The position numbers and the translations under genes were made by a program. Shown here piece after piece: positions 7,903 to 16,237 of a DNA stretch of 51,870 bases (within the stretch, counting starts at the first letter, position 1; each line of letters starts with the position of its first letter). The stretch is from positions 1 through 51,870 of the forward strand of contig JAECQP010000022.1 of the NCBI GenBank assembly GCA_015999745.1. Direction: 5' to 3'. This stretch comes from Sphingobacteriia bacterium. GTDB lineage: Bacteria > Bacteroidota > Bacteroidia > Chitinophagales > Chitinophagaceae. The notes below the pieces were generated by a model. It was not told the origin of the DNA. It made no database searches and saw only the letters and a list, made by a program, of their open reading frames with translations.

Positions 7903-9320
7903 ATAAAACGGATGGCTGTTTCCAGGGCAGCATCTTTTCCTGCTACCGGATGAACCACGATATCCGGTTGGATGGGCTTAAAATTCTTTTCATCGCCATC
8001 TGCCCGTTTAAACAATTTGGTAGAGGCTCTTGCAATGATCTGTGTCCTTGGCAACATGAAATGAAACATTTCTCCGAAATCATTCCCGGGCTCACCGGTT
8101 GGCTCGCCAATTACAGCGGCCAGTTGAAAGGCTTTGATACCATCGGCAAGCATATTGGCGCTGGAAAACGTATCTGGACCAATCAGCACCACCACCGGTC
8201 CTTCAAATACCAATAGCTTGGGGCTGTTTTTTTTCAGTTCATTATTGTTGAACGAGAATATTTCGCCATTCTTCATTGATTGATAAAAACCGGCCGTTCC
8301 GCCATTATATTTTTCCTTCATTAACCGGATATAGGCTTTGTAGTGCGAACTCACTTTCCATTTCATGCCGGCGGAAAGCCGGTAAGGTTTGGTATTGAAG
8401 TAATTCAGCAAATGTTCCCCCAACTGAGAATTACCGCCTCCGTTTTCCCGGAGATCAATGATCAGCCCTTTGGCATGGTTTAGTTTAATATCGGTAAAGC
8501 TTTTATGCAGGAAGGAATCAAAAGGGTTGGAGGCTGGAGTAACCATCTGCCTGTAATTGATGTAAGCAATGCCTTCGGGTAACAACCGATAGGAATAAGG
8601 CTCATTGCGTTTGGCACCGGCAGCGAAGATTTTATTCATGCTGTCTGCTACCTGCTTGCCAAACCCCTGAACCTGCAGACTGATTTTTTGATTGTTTGGG
8701 TTGATGGCTTTGATCTGGTAAGGGCCCTGTAGTCCTTCCAGGAAAACAAGCTTGCGCACATTGTTGCCGATCTGTTGCTTCCTCCAGCTTTCCAGTCCGC
8801 CAAAATAATTCCGGAATCGCTTGTTTAACTGGCCAACCGGAATGCCATTCACCTCAATGATCCGCGAATCCGGCTCCAGTTGTTGGTTGTAACTGATTTC
8901 CCGGTCAACGATCCATTCCCCATCCGTTACACCCTTCAACAAAAAAGGGAAACGAAGTGCGTTGGTATACAGGCTGTCTGTGATATTACAGGAGGGTAAA
9001 CCAATATGCCCTTCGTCCAGCGCAGCAGCCAGCCTGCCGATGAGGAGTACTGCCTCGGAATGAGTTAAACTGTCTCTATAAGTTGCAAGTAGCTGTGTTC
9101 CAAGTAATTCAAGGGAATCCTTGCTGATGGTATGGTACAGGTTTACATGAGATTCTTCCATGATCTGTTGCCAGAACAGGATATCCGACTTCATGTCTTC
9201 TACAGAAATTCTTTGGTGAGCAAAGCCGGGAACGGGGTCCCGGGCATACACAATGGCGCTTTGCGCAGCAATCATTGTGTGGAGCAATAAAGCGGTGATC
9301 AGTAATATGAGTTTCATCAT
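7890..9320 (-). CDS. Exported S41-family (C-terminal processing type) peptidase
   Basis: 476 residues with a Sec signal (MMKLILLITALLLHTMIAAQ; cleavage likely after Q20). Residues 35-110 are helical. A PDZ-like segment follows at about 125-165 (DSRIIEVNGIPVGQL). The tail-specific protease core starts near 245 (GIAYINYRQM, GLIIDLRENGGGN) and carries the serine in GPDTFSSANMLADG; S386 is the likely nucleophile. S41 enzymes cut proteins near their C-termini in the periplasm, though many Bacteroidota members of this exported type have no known substrate. ATG codons at 9320 and 9317 are equally possible starts. The 3' end overlaps rimM tail-to-tail by 13 bp. TAGCTTTG (9341-9334, minus strand) is an exact -7 box just upstream. 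Confidence 0.85.
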   Translation of the reverse strand: MMKLILLITALLLHTMIAAQSAIVYARDPVPGFAHQRISVEDMKSDILFWQQIMEESHVNLYHTISKDSLELLGTQLLATYRDSLTHSEAVLLIGRLAAALDEGHIGLPSCNITDSLYTNALRFPFLLKGVTDGEWIVDREISYNQQLEPDSRIIEVNGIPVGQLNKRFRNYFGGLESWRKQQIGNNVRKLVFLEGLQGPYQIKAINPNNQKISLQVQGFGKQVADSMNKIFAAGAKRNEPYSYRLLPEGIAYINYRQMVTPASNPFDSFLHKSFTDIKLNHAKGLIIDLRENGGGNSQLGEHLLNYFNTKPYRLSAGMKWKVSSHYKAYIRLMKEKYNGGTAGFYQSMKNGEIFSFNNNELKKNSPKLLVFEGPVVVLIGPDTFSSANMLADGIKAFQLAAVIGEPTGEPGNDFGEMFHFMLPRTQIIARASTKLFKRADGDEKNFKPIQPDIVVHPVAGKDAALETAIRFIQER

Positions 9321-9333
9321 TTTAAATAAAGCG

Positions 9334-9341
9334 CAAAGCTA
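9334..9341 (-). promoter_or_regulatory. Candidate -7 box for the S41 peptidase gene
   Basis: On the minus strand this reads TAGCTTTG, an exact TAnnTTTG match, ending 13 nt before the ATG at 9320. A TTTG lies 14 nt further upstream, which is shorter than the usual spacing. Confidence 0.45.
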
Positions 9342-9383
9342 GCCCCCATCTTCAACAAAGGCGGCCACATAAATGGGTGATTC

Positions 9384-9417
9384 TTGGGGTGGTAATCAGG
9401 GAATCTTTCTAACTTTC
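9384..9417 (+). promoter_or_regulatory. Candidate dinB promoter
   Basis: TTG at 9384-9386, a 23-nt spacer and TAACTTTC at 9410-9417 (one mismatch to TAnnTTTG). Transcription would begin about 9421-9424, so the leader before the ATG at 9426 would be only a few nucleotides. No LexA-like palindrome is evident. Confidence 0.4.
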
Positions 9418-9425
9418 CGCTATTG

Positions 9426-10595
9426 ATGAATGCCCCGCAGCGATATATTGCCCACTTAGACCTCGACTCCTTTTTTGTAAGTGTAGAGGTGTTGAACGAC
9501 CCATCCCTGAAGGGAAAGCCCGTGATTGTAGGTGGTTCCCGGGACAGGGGAGTGGTAACAACCTGCAGTTACGAAGCCAGGAAATTTGGGGTGCGAAGCG
9601 CAATGCCCATGCGTACGGCCATGAAGCTTTGTCCGCAGGCATTGATCGTACGGGGTACAAGAGGAGAGTACAGCCGTTACTCCCGTTGGGTAACCGAGAT
9701 CATTGCAGCCAAAGCGCCTTTGTTTGAGAAGGCATCCATCGATGAGTTCTTTATTGATCTCACCGGAATGGATAAGTTCTTTGATCCTTTTGAATGGACA
9801 ATTGCATTGCGGAAGGAAATTATGGAACAGACGCAATTGCCCATTTCCTTTGGACTGGCTACCAATAAAATGATTGCAAAGATTGCTACAGACGAAGCCA
9901 AACCCAATGGGTATCTTTTTGTGAAACCCGGTATGGAAAAAGCTTTCCTGGCGCCATTGTCCGTCAATAAATTTTCAGGTGTGGGTGAGAGCACCTATAC
10001 GAGGCTAAAGGGAATGGGAATCTATACCATTCAGCAACTCAGTGAAACACCGGTTGCAGAGCTGGAAAAAAAACTGGGTAAGTATGGCCCCGACCTCTGG
10101 AGAAAATCACAGGGGATTCATGAAAGTGCAGTACATCCATATCATGAATCCAAATCAATTTCTACCGAAAACACTTTTGAGGAAAACAAAACGGATGTAC
10201 CTTTTTTATTGAGCGAGTTGGTGCGCATGACCGAAAAAGTGGCTTATGAATTAAGGCAGGATAAGAAACTGGCCGGTTGCATTGCGGTGAAAATCCGTTA
10301 TCCCGATTTTGAAACCACTTCCCGCCAAACCACCATCGATTACACGATGCGGGATGATGAACTGATTCCGGTGGGGATCGATCTGTTTCACCAGCTATAC
10401 CGGAAAGGGCAACCCGTTCGATTGCTGGGAGTCCGGCTTTCTGAACTCACCAGCCATGTACTGCAGGGAAGTCTCTTCGACGACGGGGGGAAAAAGGATG
10501 AACTCTATAAAGCCATTGATGCAGTAAAGAATAAGTATGGCAGGAGCGCCCTGCAGAAAGCCCGGACCATCCGGGGCGGGTCAATGGAAATTTAA
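9426..10595 (+). CDS. dinB: DNA polymerase IV
   Basis: 389 residues from the ATG at 9426; a TTG directly before it is also in frame. This is a Y-family polymerase: the catalytic acidic residues are D12 in LDLDSFF and D106-E107 in SIDEFFIDLTG, with the Y-family palm signature between them. The helix-hairpin-helix of the thumb is near 180-215 (FSGVGESTYTRLKGMGIYT). The little-finger domain runs from about 245 to 355, and the C-terminus is short. Pol IV performs error-prone translesion synthesis. A beta-clamp-binding motif, QGSLFDD, is visible near 349-355. The gene appears to be on its own. Confidence 0.95.
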   Translation: MNAPQRYIAHLDLDSFFVSVEVLNDPSLKGKPVIVGGSRDRGVVTTCSYEARKFGVRSAMPMRTAMKLCPQALIVRGTRGEYSRYSRWVTEIIAAKAPLFEKASIDEFFIDLTGMDKFFDPFEWTIALRKEIMEQTQLPISFGLATNKMIAKIATDEAKPNGYLFVKPGMEKAFLAPLSVNKFSGVGESTYTRLKGMGIYTIQQLSETPVAELEKKLGKYGPDLWRKSQGIHESAVHPYHESKSISTENTFEENKTDVPFLLSELVRMTEKVAYELRQDKKLAGCIAVKIRYPDFETTSRQTTIDYTMRDDELIPVGIDLFHQLYRKGQPVRLLGVRLSELTSHVLQGSLFDDGGKKDELYKAIDAVKNKYGRSALQKARTIRGGSMEI

Positions 10596-10628
10596 TGTTA
10601 AATAGTCTAGTTATTTAGTAGGAAATAT

Positions 10629-10636
10629 TATATTTG
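10629..10636 (+). promoter_or_regulatory. Candidate -7 box of the peroxiredoxin promoter
   Basis: TATATTTG, an exact match to TAnnTTTG, ends 19 nt before the ATG at 10656. No clear TTG at the -33 distance. Confidence 0.5.
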
Positions 10637-10655
10637 CTACCTAAATCATTTTAAT

Positions 10656-11291
10656 ATGAGCTTAAGATTAGGGGACACAGCGCCCAATTTCAAGGCAAAA
10701 ACCAGTAAGGGTGATATTGATTTTTACGAATACCTGGGAGATAGCTGGGGCGTATTATTTTCTCATCCGGCCGACTATACGCCTGTTTGTACCACAGAGC
10801 TTGGCAGAACAGCACAATTGCAGGCTGAATTTGAAAAGCGTAATGTAAAAGTGCTGGCGTTGAGTGTAGACAGCCTTGGCAAGCACGAAGGCTGGATCAA
10901 TGATATTAATGAAACACAAAACACAACTGTAGGATTCCCCATTATTGCGGATGAAGACAGAAGCGTGGCAACTGCATACGATATGATACATCCGAATGTT
11001 TCCGCCACCACCACCGTGCGTTCCCTCTTTGTTATAGGCCCGGATAAAAAAGTGAAATTATTCATTACCTACCCCGCTTCTACCGGAAGAAATTTTTATG
11101 AAGTGCTTCGGGTAATTGATTCCCTGCAGCTGACCGCCGACTACAGCGTAGCCACACCGGCCGACTGGAAAGAAGGCGAAGATGTGATTGTGGCCCCTGC
11201 CGTAAGCACAGAAGATGCCATTAAAAAATTCCCCAAAGGTGTAAAAGTGGTGAAGCCATATTTGCGCTACACACCGCAACCCAATAAATAA
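10656..11291 (+). CDS. 1-Cys peroxiredoxin (Prx6 type)
   Basis: 211 residues; a thioredoxin-fold peroxidase. The peroxidatic cysteine is C45 in HPADYTPVCTTELG, with the conserved Thr and Pro of the PxxxTxxC motif. It is the only cysteine in the protein, so it is a true 1-Cys enzyme that needs an external thiol for recycling. The C-terminal dimerisation extension typical of Prx6 (DWKEGEDVIVAPAVS ... VVKPYLRYTPQP) is complete. It reduces hydrogen peroxide and organic peroxides in the cytoplasm. It is a single-gene unit with its own -7 box and a strong terminator. Confidence 0.93.
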   Translation: MSLRLGDTAPNFKAKTSKGDIDFYEYLGDSWGVLFSHPADYTPVCTTELGRTAQLQAEFEKRNVKVLALSVDSLGKHEGWINDINETQNTTVGFPIIADEDRSVATAYDMIHPNVSATTTVRSLFVIGPDKKVKLFITYPASTGRNFYEVLRVIDSLQLTADYSVATPADWKEGEDVIVAPAVSTEDAIKKFPKGVKVVKPYLRYTPQPNK

Positions 11292-11315
11292 GCAGTTGTT
11301 TGGTACTTGTTCTTT

Positions 11316-11339
11316 GCCCCGGTAAAACCGGGGCTTTTT
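11316..11339 (+). terminator. Rho-independent terminator of the peroxiredoxin gene
   Basis: Perfect 8-bp stem GCCCCGGT (11316-11323) / ACCGGGGC (11327-11334) with an AAA loop, followed by TTTTT. Confidence 0.9.
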
Positions 11340-11382
11340 AGTTTCCGGGTTATTTCACTTAACTTCCCTGAAACGAATGCAT

Positions 11383-12663
11383 ATGAAAAAAGCCCTCTTA
11401 CTGTTTAGTATGACCATTGTATCGGTTTGTACAATGGCACAAAAAACCATCATTCACTGCGGCCAGCTGATTGATGTAAAAAACCAAACTGTTTTAAAAG
11501 AAATGACCATCATTACAGATGGCGCTACCATCACCGAAGTAAAGAAAGGATACAGCCTTGCAGCAGCAGGAGAACAGCTGATTGATCTGAAGAAACTCAC
11601 GGTGATGCCCGGACTCATAGATATGCACGTGCATATGGAAAGCGAAACCGGCCCTGCCAACTACTTAAACGGTTTTACCTGGAATCCCGGTGATTATGCT
11701 TTTCAGTCAGCGGTGTTTGCGGAAAGAACGCTGATGAGCGGTTTCACTACCGTTCGCGATCTGGGTGGCAGCGGTGTCAATATTTCTTTGAGAAATGCCA
11801 TTAACAAAGGATGGGTGAAAGGCCCCCGTGTATACACGGCAGGGAAATCACTGGCATCTACCGGTGGACACGCCGATCCGACCAATAACTATAGAAAGGA
11901 TTTAATGGGCGATCCCGGCCCAAAGGAAGGAGTGGTAAACAGTGTGGAAGATGCAGCCAAAGCCGTACGACAGCGCTACAAAGAAGGATCTGATCTGATC
12001 AAGATCACTGCAACAGGCGGCGTATTAAGTATGGCCAAGGATGGGAGCGGCGCCCAGTTTACTGTTGAAGAAGTGAAAGCTATTGTGGAAACAGCCAGGG
12101 ATTATGGATTTAAGGTAACTGCCCATGCGCATGGTGCGGAAGGAATGAAGCGCGCTGTTCTGGGGGGTGTTAACTCTATCGAACACGGTTCTTATATGTC
12201 GGAGGAAGTAATGGATCTCATGAAAGAAAGAGGCACATACCTGGTTCCGACAATCATTGCCGGTAAGTCATCGGCGGACTCTGCCAAAAAACCGGGTTAT
12301 TTCCCTGATATGGTCAGGGCAAAAGCATTGGTCATCGGCACTTATATTCAGTCCACTTTTGCCAAAGCCTATAAACGCGGAGTAAAAATTGCTTTTGGTA
12401 CCGATGCCGGGGTATATGCACACGGTAAGAACTGGATGGAATTTGTGTATATGACCGAAGCCGGAATGCCTATACTGGAAGCCATTCATGCAGCAACTGT
12501 TAACGCCGCGGATCTGCTGGGCGAAGAAAGAATAGGCAGCATTGAAAAAAATAAACTGGCAGATATCATTGCCGTTGATGGAGATCCTGTGAAGGATGTA
12601 ACCAGCATGGGTAAAGTGAAATTTGTAATGAAGAACGGCGTGGTTTACAAGGATGTAAAATAA
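11383..12663 (+). CDS. Exported metal-dependent amidohydrolase (imidazolonepropionase/prolidase-like)
   Basis: 426 residues from the ATG at 11383 (MKKALLLFSM); an ATG two codons earlier at 11377 is equally possible. The Sec signal ends near VCTMAQ. The fold is an amidohydrolase TIM barrel: the metal-binding HxH is DMHVHME at about 80-86, with the carboxylated-lysine strand DLIKITATGG near 205-214, further metal histidines in VTAHAHG and SIEHGS, and the catalytic aspartate in FGTDAGVYAHG near 345. Homologues in Bacteroidota are annotated as Xaa-Pro dipeptidases or imidazolonepropionase-like hydrolases and act in the periplasm on N-blocked or prolyl peptides. The substrate is not decided by sequence. 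It stands alone, convergent with the OmpA-like lipoprotein gene. Confidence 0.87.
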   Translation: MKKALLLFSMTIVSVCTMAQKTIIHCGQLIDVKNQTVLKEMTIITDGATITEVKKGYSLAAAGEQLIDLKKLTVMPGLIDMHVHMESETGPANYLNGFTWNPGDYAFQSAVFAERTLMSGFTTVRDLGGSGVNISLRNAINKGWVKGPRVYTAGKSLASTGGHADPTNNYRKDLMGDPGPKEGVVNSVEDAAKAVRQRYKEGSDLIKITATGGVLSMAKDGSGAQFTVEEVKAIVETARDYGFKVTAHAHGAEGMKRAVLGGVNSIEHGSYMSEEVMDLMKERGTYLVPTIIAGKSSADSAKKPGYFPDMVRAKALVIGTYIQSTFAKAYKRGVKIAFGTDAGVYAHGKNWMEFVYMTEAGMPILEAIHAATVNAADLLGEERIGSIEKNKLADIIAVDGDPVKDVTSMGKVKFVMKNGVVYKDVK

Positions 12664-12673
12664 CCGCTGAGCG

Positions 12674-12712
12674 GTGCTGTTATTTTGGAAGGATATTCCA
12701 GAATAACAGCAC
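12674..12712. repeat. 16-bp near-perfect inverted repeat between convergent genes
   Basis: Left arm 12674-12689 (GTGCTGTTATTTTGGA), right arm 12697-12712 (TCCAGAATAACAGCAC), 7-nt loop. One G:T pair is the only imperfection. The left arm contains the lipoprotein gene's stop codon. There is no T run on either side, so it is not a standard terminator but may stop transcription from both sides or protect 3' ends. Confidence 0.55.
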
Positions 12713-13591
12713 TACTCTTCTTCGTTCATCTTCTGTTCTGTAATCAGTTACCAGTTTGCTCGGATAGGCTTCTCCCTTTCCTTTTTCCACAAAGAGAAAA
12801 TCCATATTCTTTACTTCGGCATATTGGGGGATTTTTTTAGCCAGTGAATACTCCATCAAATCTCCGATGCTTACTGCACGCCACTCAGATAATTTCTGAT
12901 TCATTTTTTCCTTACTTGCGGTACTGTCGTTCAGCCTCGTTGTTAATGCAGAGAATATATCCGATTCAAGATTGAATCCGCTGCCATCAGCATAACCCAA
13001 AATAACCAGGGTAGCCTTTCTTTCCACGTCTGTATATTTATTGTAGAAGTTAACAAGTGAATCAATCAGCGGCGAAAATGTTTTTTCCGCTATCTCCTTC
13101 TTGTCGTCGGGTATCTCAAACTTACCTGGTCCGAAAAAAGCGGCCAGGTCAAACATATGCTGCTGGTTCACGATAACATCCAGCGATTCGTTGATCATGG
13201 TGAAACGGCGGAGACGGTAATTAGCGCCACTTTTATAGTGGTCAATCAATCCAAAGGAAGAATCAATCTTATCCCTGTTCTGCCGGTAGGCCCTGCCGGA
13301 AGTGTTGATTTTATCACTGATGAACCGGATAGCGTTCTTAAAAGAGTCCAGTCCTGCAGCATACTTATTGATTTTAAAACGGATACTGTCTGCTATCTCC
13401 GAATCAATCACCTCTGCTTTCAAGCGGTCATCCACTTTTTGCCTGGTATCTTCCACCGTTTTGGTTTCTGTTTTTTCCATCACAGCAGCCTGGTTCAGGT
13501 TGTCCTGTATCCTTGCTTTCTTACTGCTGAAGCAGGCTGTGAAGAGCAAACTGAAGGAAAGCAAAAAAATAACAAGGTTCATTTTTTTCAT
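12680..13591 (-). CDS. OmpA-like lipoprotein
   Basis: 303 residues from the ATG at 13591. The signal peptide ends in a lipobox, LLFTAC, with C20 as the lipidated residue. Residues 25-60 are a charged, probably helical segment and 75-150 look like a second helical region. The C-terminal part resembles a divergent OmpA peptidoglycan-binding domain: ATLVILGYADGSGFN, then a long insert, AVSIGDLMEYSLAKK and a final RRRVVLLFWN. It would be anchored in the outer membrane facing the cell wall. It is the last gene of the operon hybrid kinase - one-TM protein - lipoprotein, with a 6-bp gap to the gene before it. OmpA assignment is moderate because the usual N..LS..RA signature is disrupted. Confidence 0.65.
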   Translation of the reverse strand: MKKMNLVIFLLSFSLLFTACFSSKKARIQDNLNQAAVMEKTETKTVEDTRQKVDDRLKAEVIDSEIADSIRFKINKYAAGLDSFKNAIRFISDKINTSGRAYRQNRDKIDSSFGLIDHYKSGANYRLRRFTMINESLDVIVNQQHMFDLAAFFGPGKFEIPDDKKEIAEKTFSPLIDSLVNFYNKYTDVERKATLVILGYADGSGFNLESDIFSALTTRLNDSTASKEKMNQKLSEWRAVSIGDLMEYSLAKKIPQYAEVKNMDFLFVEKGKGEAYPSKLVTDYRTEDERRRVVLLFWNILPK

Positions 13592-13597
13592 AATCAA

Positions 13598-14017
13598 TTA
13601 TATTTTTGGTGCACTGCCAATAAAAAAATCTTCTTTTTTACTGCTCTTTTTAGCAGGAACCTTTTTGCCTACAACAAGAAAGGACCGGTTATTATTTGGT
13701 TCACTGCTGTCCTTCACAGTTCTTGCTGCAAGGTCTTCATCGGAGATATAGGTTACAAACCTGGTCAGGAAGTGTTTCTGATGAATGTTTACAAACAGGT
13801 AGGCTTCATTTACCCCTTTTTCTTTATGCACTCTTTCAGATTTACTTTTGACCAACGAAAACCTCCTGCCTGTATTCAGTACATCAGGAAGAAACATGCC
13901 GGAATCCTGGTTGAAGAAGGGGAGGCTCAGGTAAATGAACATCATGGCGCCAACCGCCCAAAGCGGGTACAGGTATCGACTTTGGGCTGGCAGATGAAGG
14001 GTTGATGTTTCTTTCAT
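13598..14017 (-). CDS. Single-pass membrane protein of unknown function
   Basis: 139 residues. A short N-terminal cytoplasmic stretch is followed by one hydrophobic helix at about 15-33 (YLYPLWAVGAMMFIYLSL), then a soluble, basic region of about 100 residues with no recognised domain. The C-terminal segment includes KKVPAKKSSKKEDFF. It sits 3 bp after the histidine kinase gene and 6 bp before the OmpA-like lipoprotein gene on the same strand, so the three are certainly one transcription unit. That position suggests an envelope partner of the sensor kinase or of the lipoprotein. I do not recognise the family. Confidence 0.7.
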   Translation of the reverse strand: MKETSTLHLPAQSRYLYPLWAVGAMMFIYLSLPFFNQDSGMFLPDVLNTGRRFSLVKSKSERVHKEKGVNEAYLFVNIHQKHFLTRFVTYISDEDLAARTVKDSSEPNNNRSFLVVGKKVPAKKSSKKEDFFIGSAPKI

Positions 14018-14020
14018 GAA

Positions 14021-16237
14021 TTAATCGTTGATGATTTGCTGTAGTTCACCGATTTCCCGCTCCACATCGGCCAGGCTTTCATTGAGCATGGCCAACTGTG
14101 TACCGATCTGATCCCAATCGGGCTCTTTGAATTTATATGCTTCAATTTCTACTAATGCAGGTAATAATTCAGAATCGGCGTTGAGCGCTCCTACCGTTGT
14201 TTTCAGGTTATGGGCAACGGTATATACTCTTTCCAGCACCCTGCTGTTGAAGGCAGCATTGAGTCCTTTTAGTTCTTCCGGATAGTTTTTGCTGAAATGA
14301 TTCAGCAATTCCCCGATCACAAGAGGATCGTCTCCAAATAATTTTTTCATATTGTTCAGATGAACATACCTGGAACTGGTCTGCGTTTGCTCAGGCGTAG
14401 CGTCTATTAATGGAATATACTGGTTAAAGATGCGGATTACATTTTCTTCAATCAGTGGTTTGGGGAGATAGTCGTCCATTCCCGCAGCTTTGGATAATTC
14501 AATCTCTGTTGGCATGGTATGCGCCGTCATGGCAATGACCGGCACAGTAGATTTTTTGGTTTCACGGATCCATTTAACCACGCCATATCCATCTATTACC
14601 GGCATCTGAATATCGAGCAAAACCAGATCGTAGTCATTTGCAGCGATCAGGTCAATGGCTTCCTGCCCGTTGTGGGCCAGCGTAATATGGATGCCCCAGT
14701 TCTGAAAAAGGTACTTCAGCAGCATCTGGTTCATCTTATTGTCTTCTGCAATCAGCAGCCGGGCTTTTTTATTGTATTTCTTTTCAATTGCAGTGAGCTT
14801 GCCGGTCCCATTGCCATTACCTGCAAGGTGGTTGATGCTGTAAGGAATGGTTACAATAAACTCCGATCCTGAATTGATCTTACTGGTTACATCCACTGTT
14901 CCGTTTTGAAGGCTTACCAGTTGCTTAACAATGGAAAGTCCAAGGCCGGTGCCTCCGTATTTGCGCGTTGTAGCCGAATCTGCCTGCTCAAATCTTTCAA
15001 AGATGGTTTTCAGTTTTTCTTCCGGAATACCAATCCCTGAATCCCTGACTGCAAAACGGATATAAACGATTTCATCTTCTTTCTTTTCCAGGTGCAGCCT
15101 GAGTGAAATATTGCCCCCTATACCTGTAAACTTCACCGCATTGGAAACCAGGTTGGTCAGGATCTGCTTCAAACGGTCGTCGTCTCCGGTCAGGTTGAGC
15201 GGAATATTTTCTTCGATCTGACAGAAGAAATTGATTTTCTTGTCGGCTATCTGCACCTGGAACAGCATCTCGATGAAATGACAGATGTCTTTCAGGTTAA
15301 ACGGCGCTTTGGAAATCTGCAGTTTACCAGCTTCCAGCTTGGAAAAATCAAGAATGTCGTTGATGATATAGAGCAGATTTTCACTGGAACTTTTGATGAA
15401 GCTTATATATTCTTTCTGTTCCTGGTTCAGCGGGGTTTTATTGGTCAGGTTGCTGAACCCGATGATGGAATTCAGCGGCGTTCTGATTTCATGGCTCATA
15501 TTGGCCAGGAACTGTTCCTTGATATGGCCTGCTATATCCGCTTTTTCCTTTGCCTGTTCCAGTTCCAGGATCAGTTTATTGTTCCTGATCAGGTGACGGA
15601 TGATCAGTGTGGCGGAAAGTACAATGGTGAACAGCGCAAATATGGTCAGCGACCGGCTGATGATCAGTACCTGGTTCGAAACTGCCGAGTTTTTGATGAT
15701 GGTATCCTGTAACTCTTTTTCTGCAATGATCTGTATATCTGATGCTGCCAGGTAAATGCTGTCGATCAGGTTTTTATTCTGTTCCCCTGCCAGTTTTTCT
15801 CTTGCAACAGTTGCGTTGGGGCTCTGCCCGAGAATGTTTCTGGTAACAGCTACTTTTTGCTGCAGTAATTTTTGCAGTATTGCAAGGGATTTGCCCGCTT
15901 CCCCGGTTCCGGCCAGGGCTTCAATGTTTTTCACATGCTTATCCATTCCGGCCAGTGTATCGCGGATGATACCGTCGAAACGGATATTGCCCTCATTGAT
16001 CTGTTTTCGGGTCTGGCTTTCCAGGAAATACACATGGTTAATGATTTCCTGCAGGGTATTGTTGATGTGGAAGGTTTTAACGGCCAGCTCATTACCCTTT
16101 TGCATGGCCCTGATACTTTTATCGGAACGTGACTGCACAAAGAAAAGCACTAACATGAGTAGTAGTGATAAAAGCAGGATGAACCTGAATGGCCGTATGT
16201 TGCTCTTTTGTCTTTTTTCGTTTATTATCCCTTCCAT
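14021..16237 (-). CDS. Hybrid sensor histidine kinase (sensor - HisKA - HATPase - REC - HPt)
   Basis: 738 residues with the whole phosphorelay on one chain. Helix 1 at about 17-35 and helix 2 at 188-213 bracket a periplasmic, all-helical sensor of about 150 residues resembling CHASE3 or four-helix-bundle sensors. The HisKA domain has H249 in MSHEIRTPLNSI. The ATPase domain has N367 (NLVSNAVKF), DSGIGI at 399-404 and GGTGLGLSI at 428-436. The receiver has D542 (LLDIQMP) and K593 (LPKPL). A C-terminal HPt-like domain has H676 in VAHNLKTTVG. With no output domain, the final phosphate should pass to a response regulator encoded elsewhere. It starts 13 bp inside the end of the RluA-type gene and heads the lipoprotein operon. 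Confidence 0.9.
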   Translation of the reverse strand: MEGIINEKRQKSNIRPFRFILLLSLLLMLVLFFVQSRSDKSIRAMQKGNELAVKTFHINNTLQEIINHVYFLESQTRKQINEGNIRFDGIIRDTLAGMDKHVKNIEALAGTGEAGKSLAILQKLLQQKVAVTRNILGQSPNATVAREKLAGEQNKNLIDSIYLAASDIQIIAEKELQDTIIKNSAVSNQVLIISRSLTIFALFTIVLSATLIIRHLIRNNKLILELEQAKEKADIAGHIKEQFLANMSHEIRTPLNSIIGFSNLTNKTPLNQEQKEYISFIKSSSENLLYIINDILDFSKLEAGKLQISKAPFNLKDICHFIEMLFQVQIADKKINFFCQIEENIPLNLTGDDDRLKQILTNLVSNAVKFTGIGGNISLRLHLEKKEDEIVYIRFAVRDSGIGIPEEKLKTIFERFEQADSATTRKYGGTGLGLSIVKQLVSLQNGTVDVTSKINSGSEFIVTIPYSINHLAGNGNGTGKLTAIEKKYNKKARLLIAEDNKMNQMLLKYLFQNWGIHITLAHNGQEAIDLIAANDYDLVLLDIQMPVIDGYGVVKWIRETKKSTVPVIAMTAHTMPTEIELSKAAGMDDYLPKPLIEENVIRIFNQYIPLIDATPEQTQTSSRYVHLNNMKKLFGDDPLVIGELLNHFSKNYPEELKGLNAAFNSRVLERVYTVAHNLKTTVGALNADSELLPALVEIEAYKFKEPDWDQIGTQLAMLNESLADVEREIGELQQIIND

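Noticed and set aside
9342..9359. TTTG-N14-TAnnTTTG as a distinct promoter class (also upstream of rlmN)
   Set aside because: Both the S41 peptidase and rlmN boxes have a TTTG exactly 14 nt upstream, but two cases are too few to distinguish from chance, given how often TTTG occurs in gaps.
15278..15712. Plus-strand open frames opposite the histidine kinase
   Set aside because: Several long frames oppose the kinase gene, but all are low-complexity mirror translations and none has family features.
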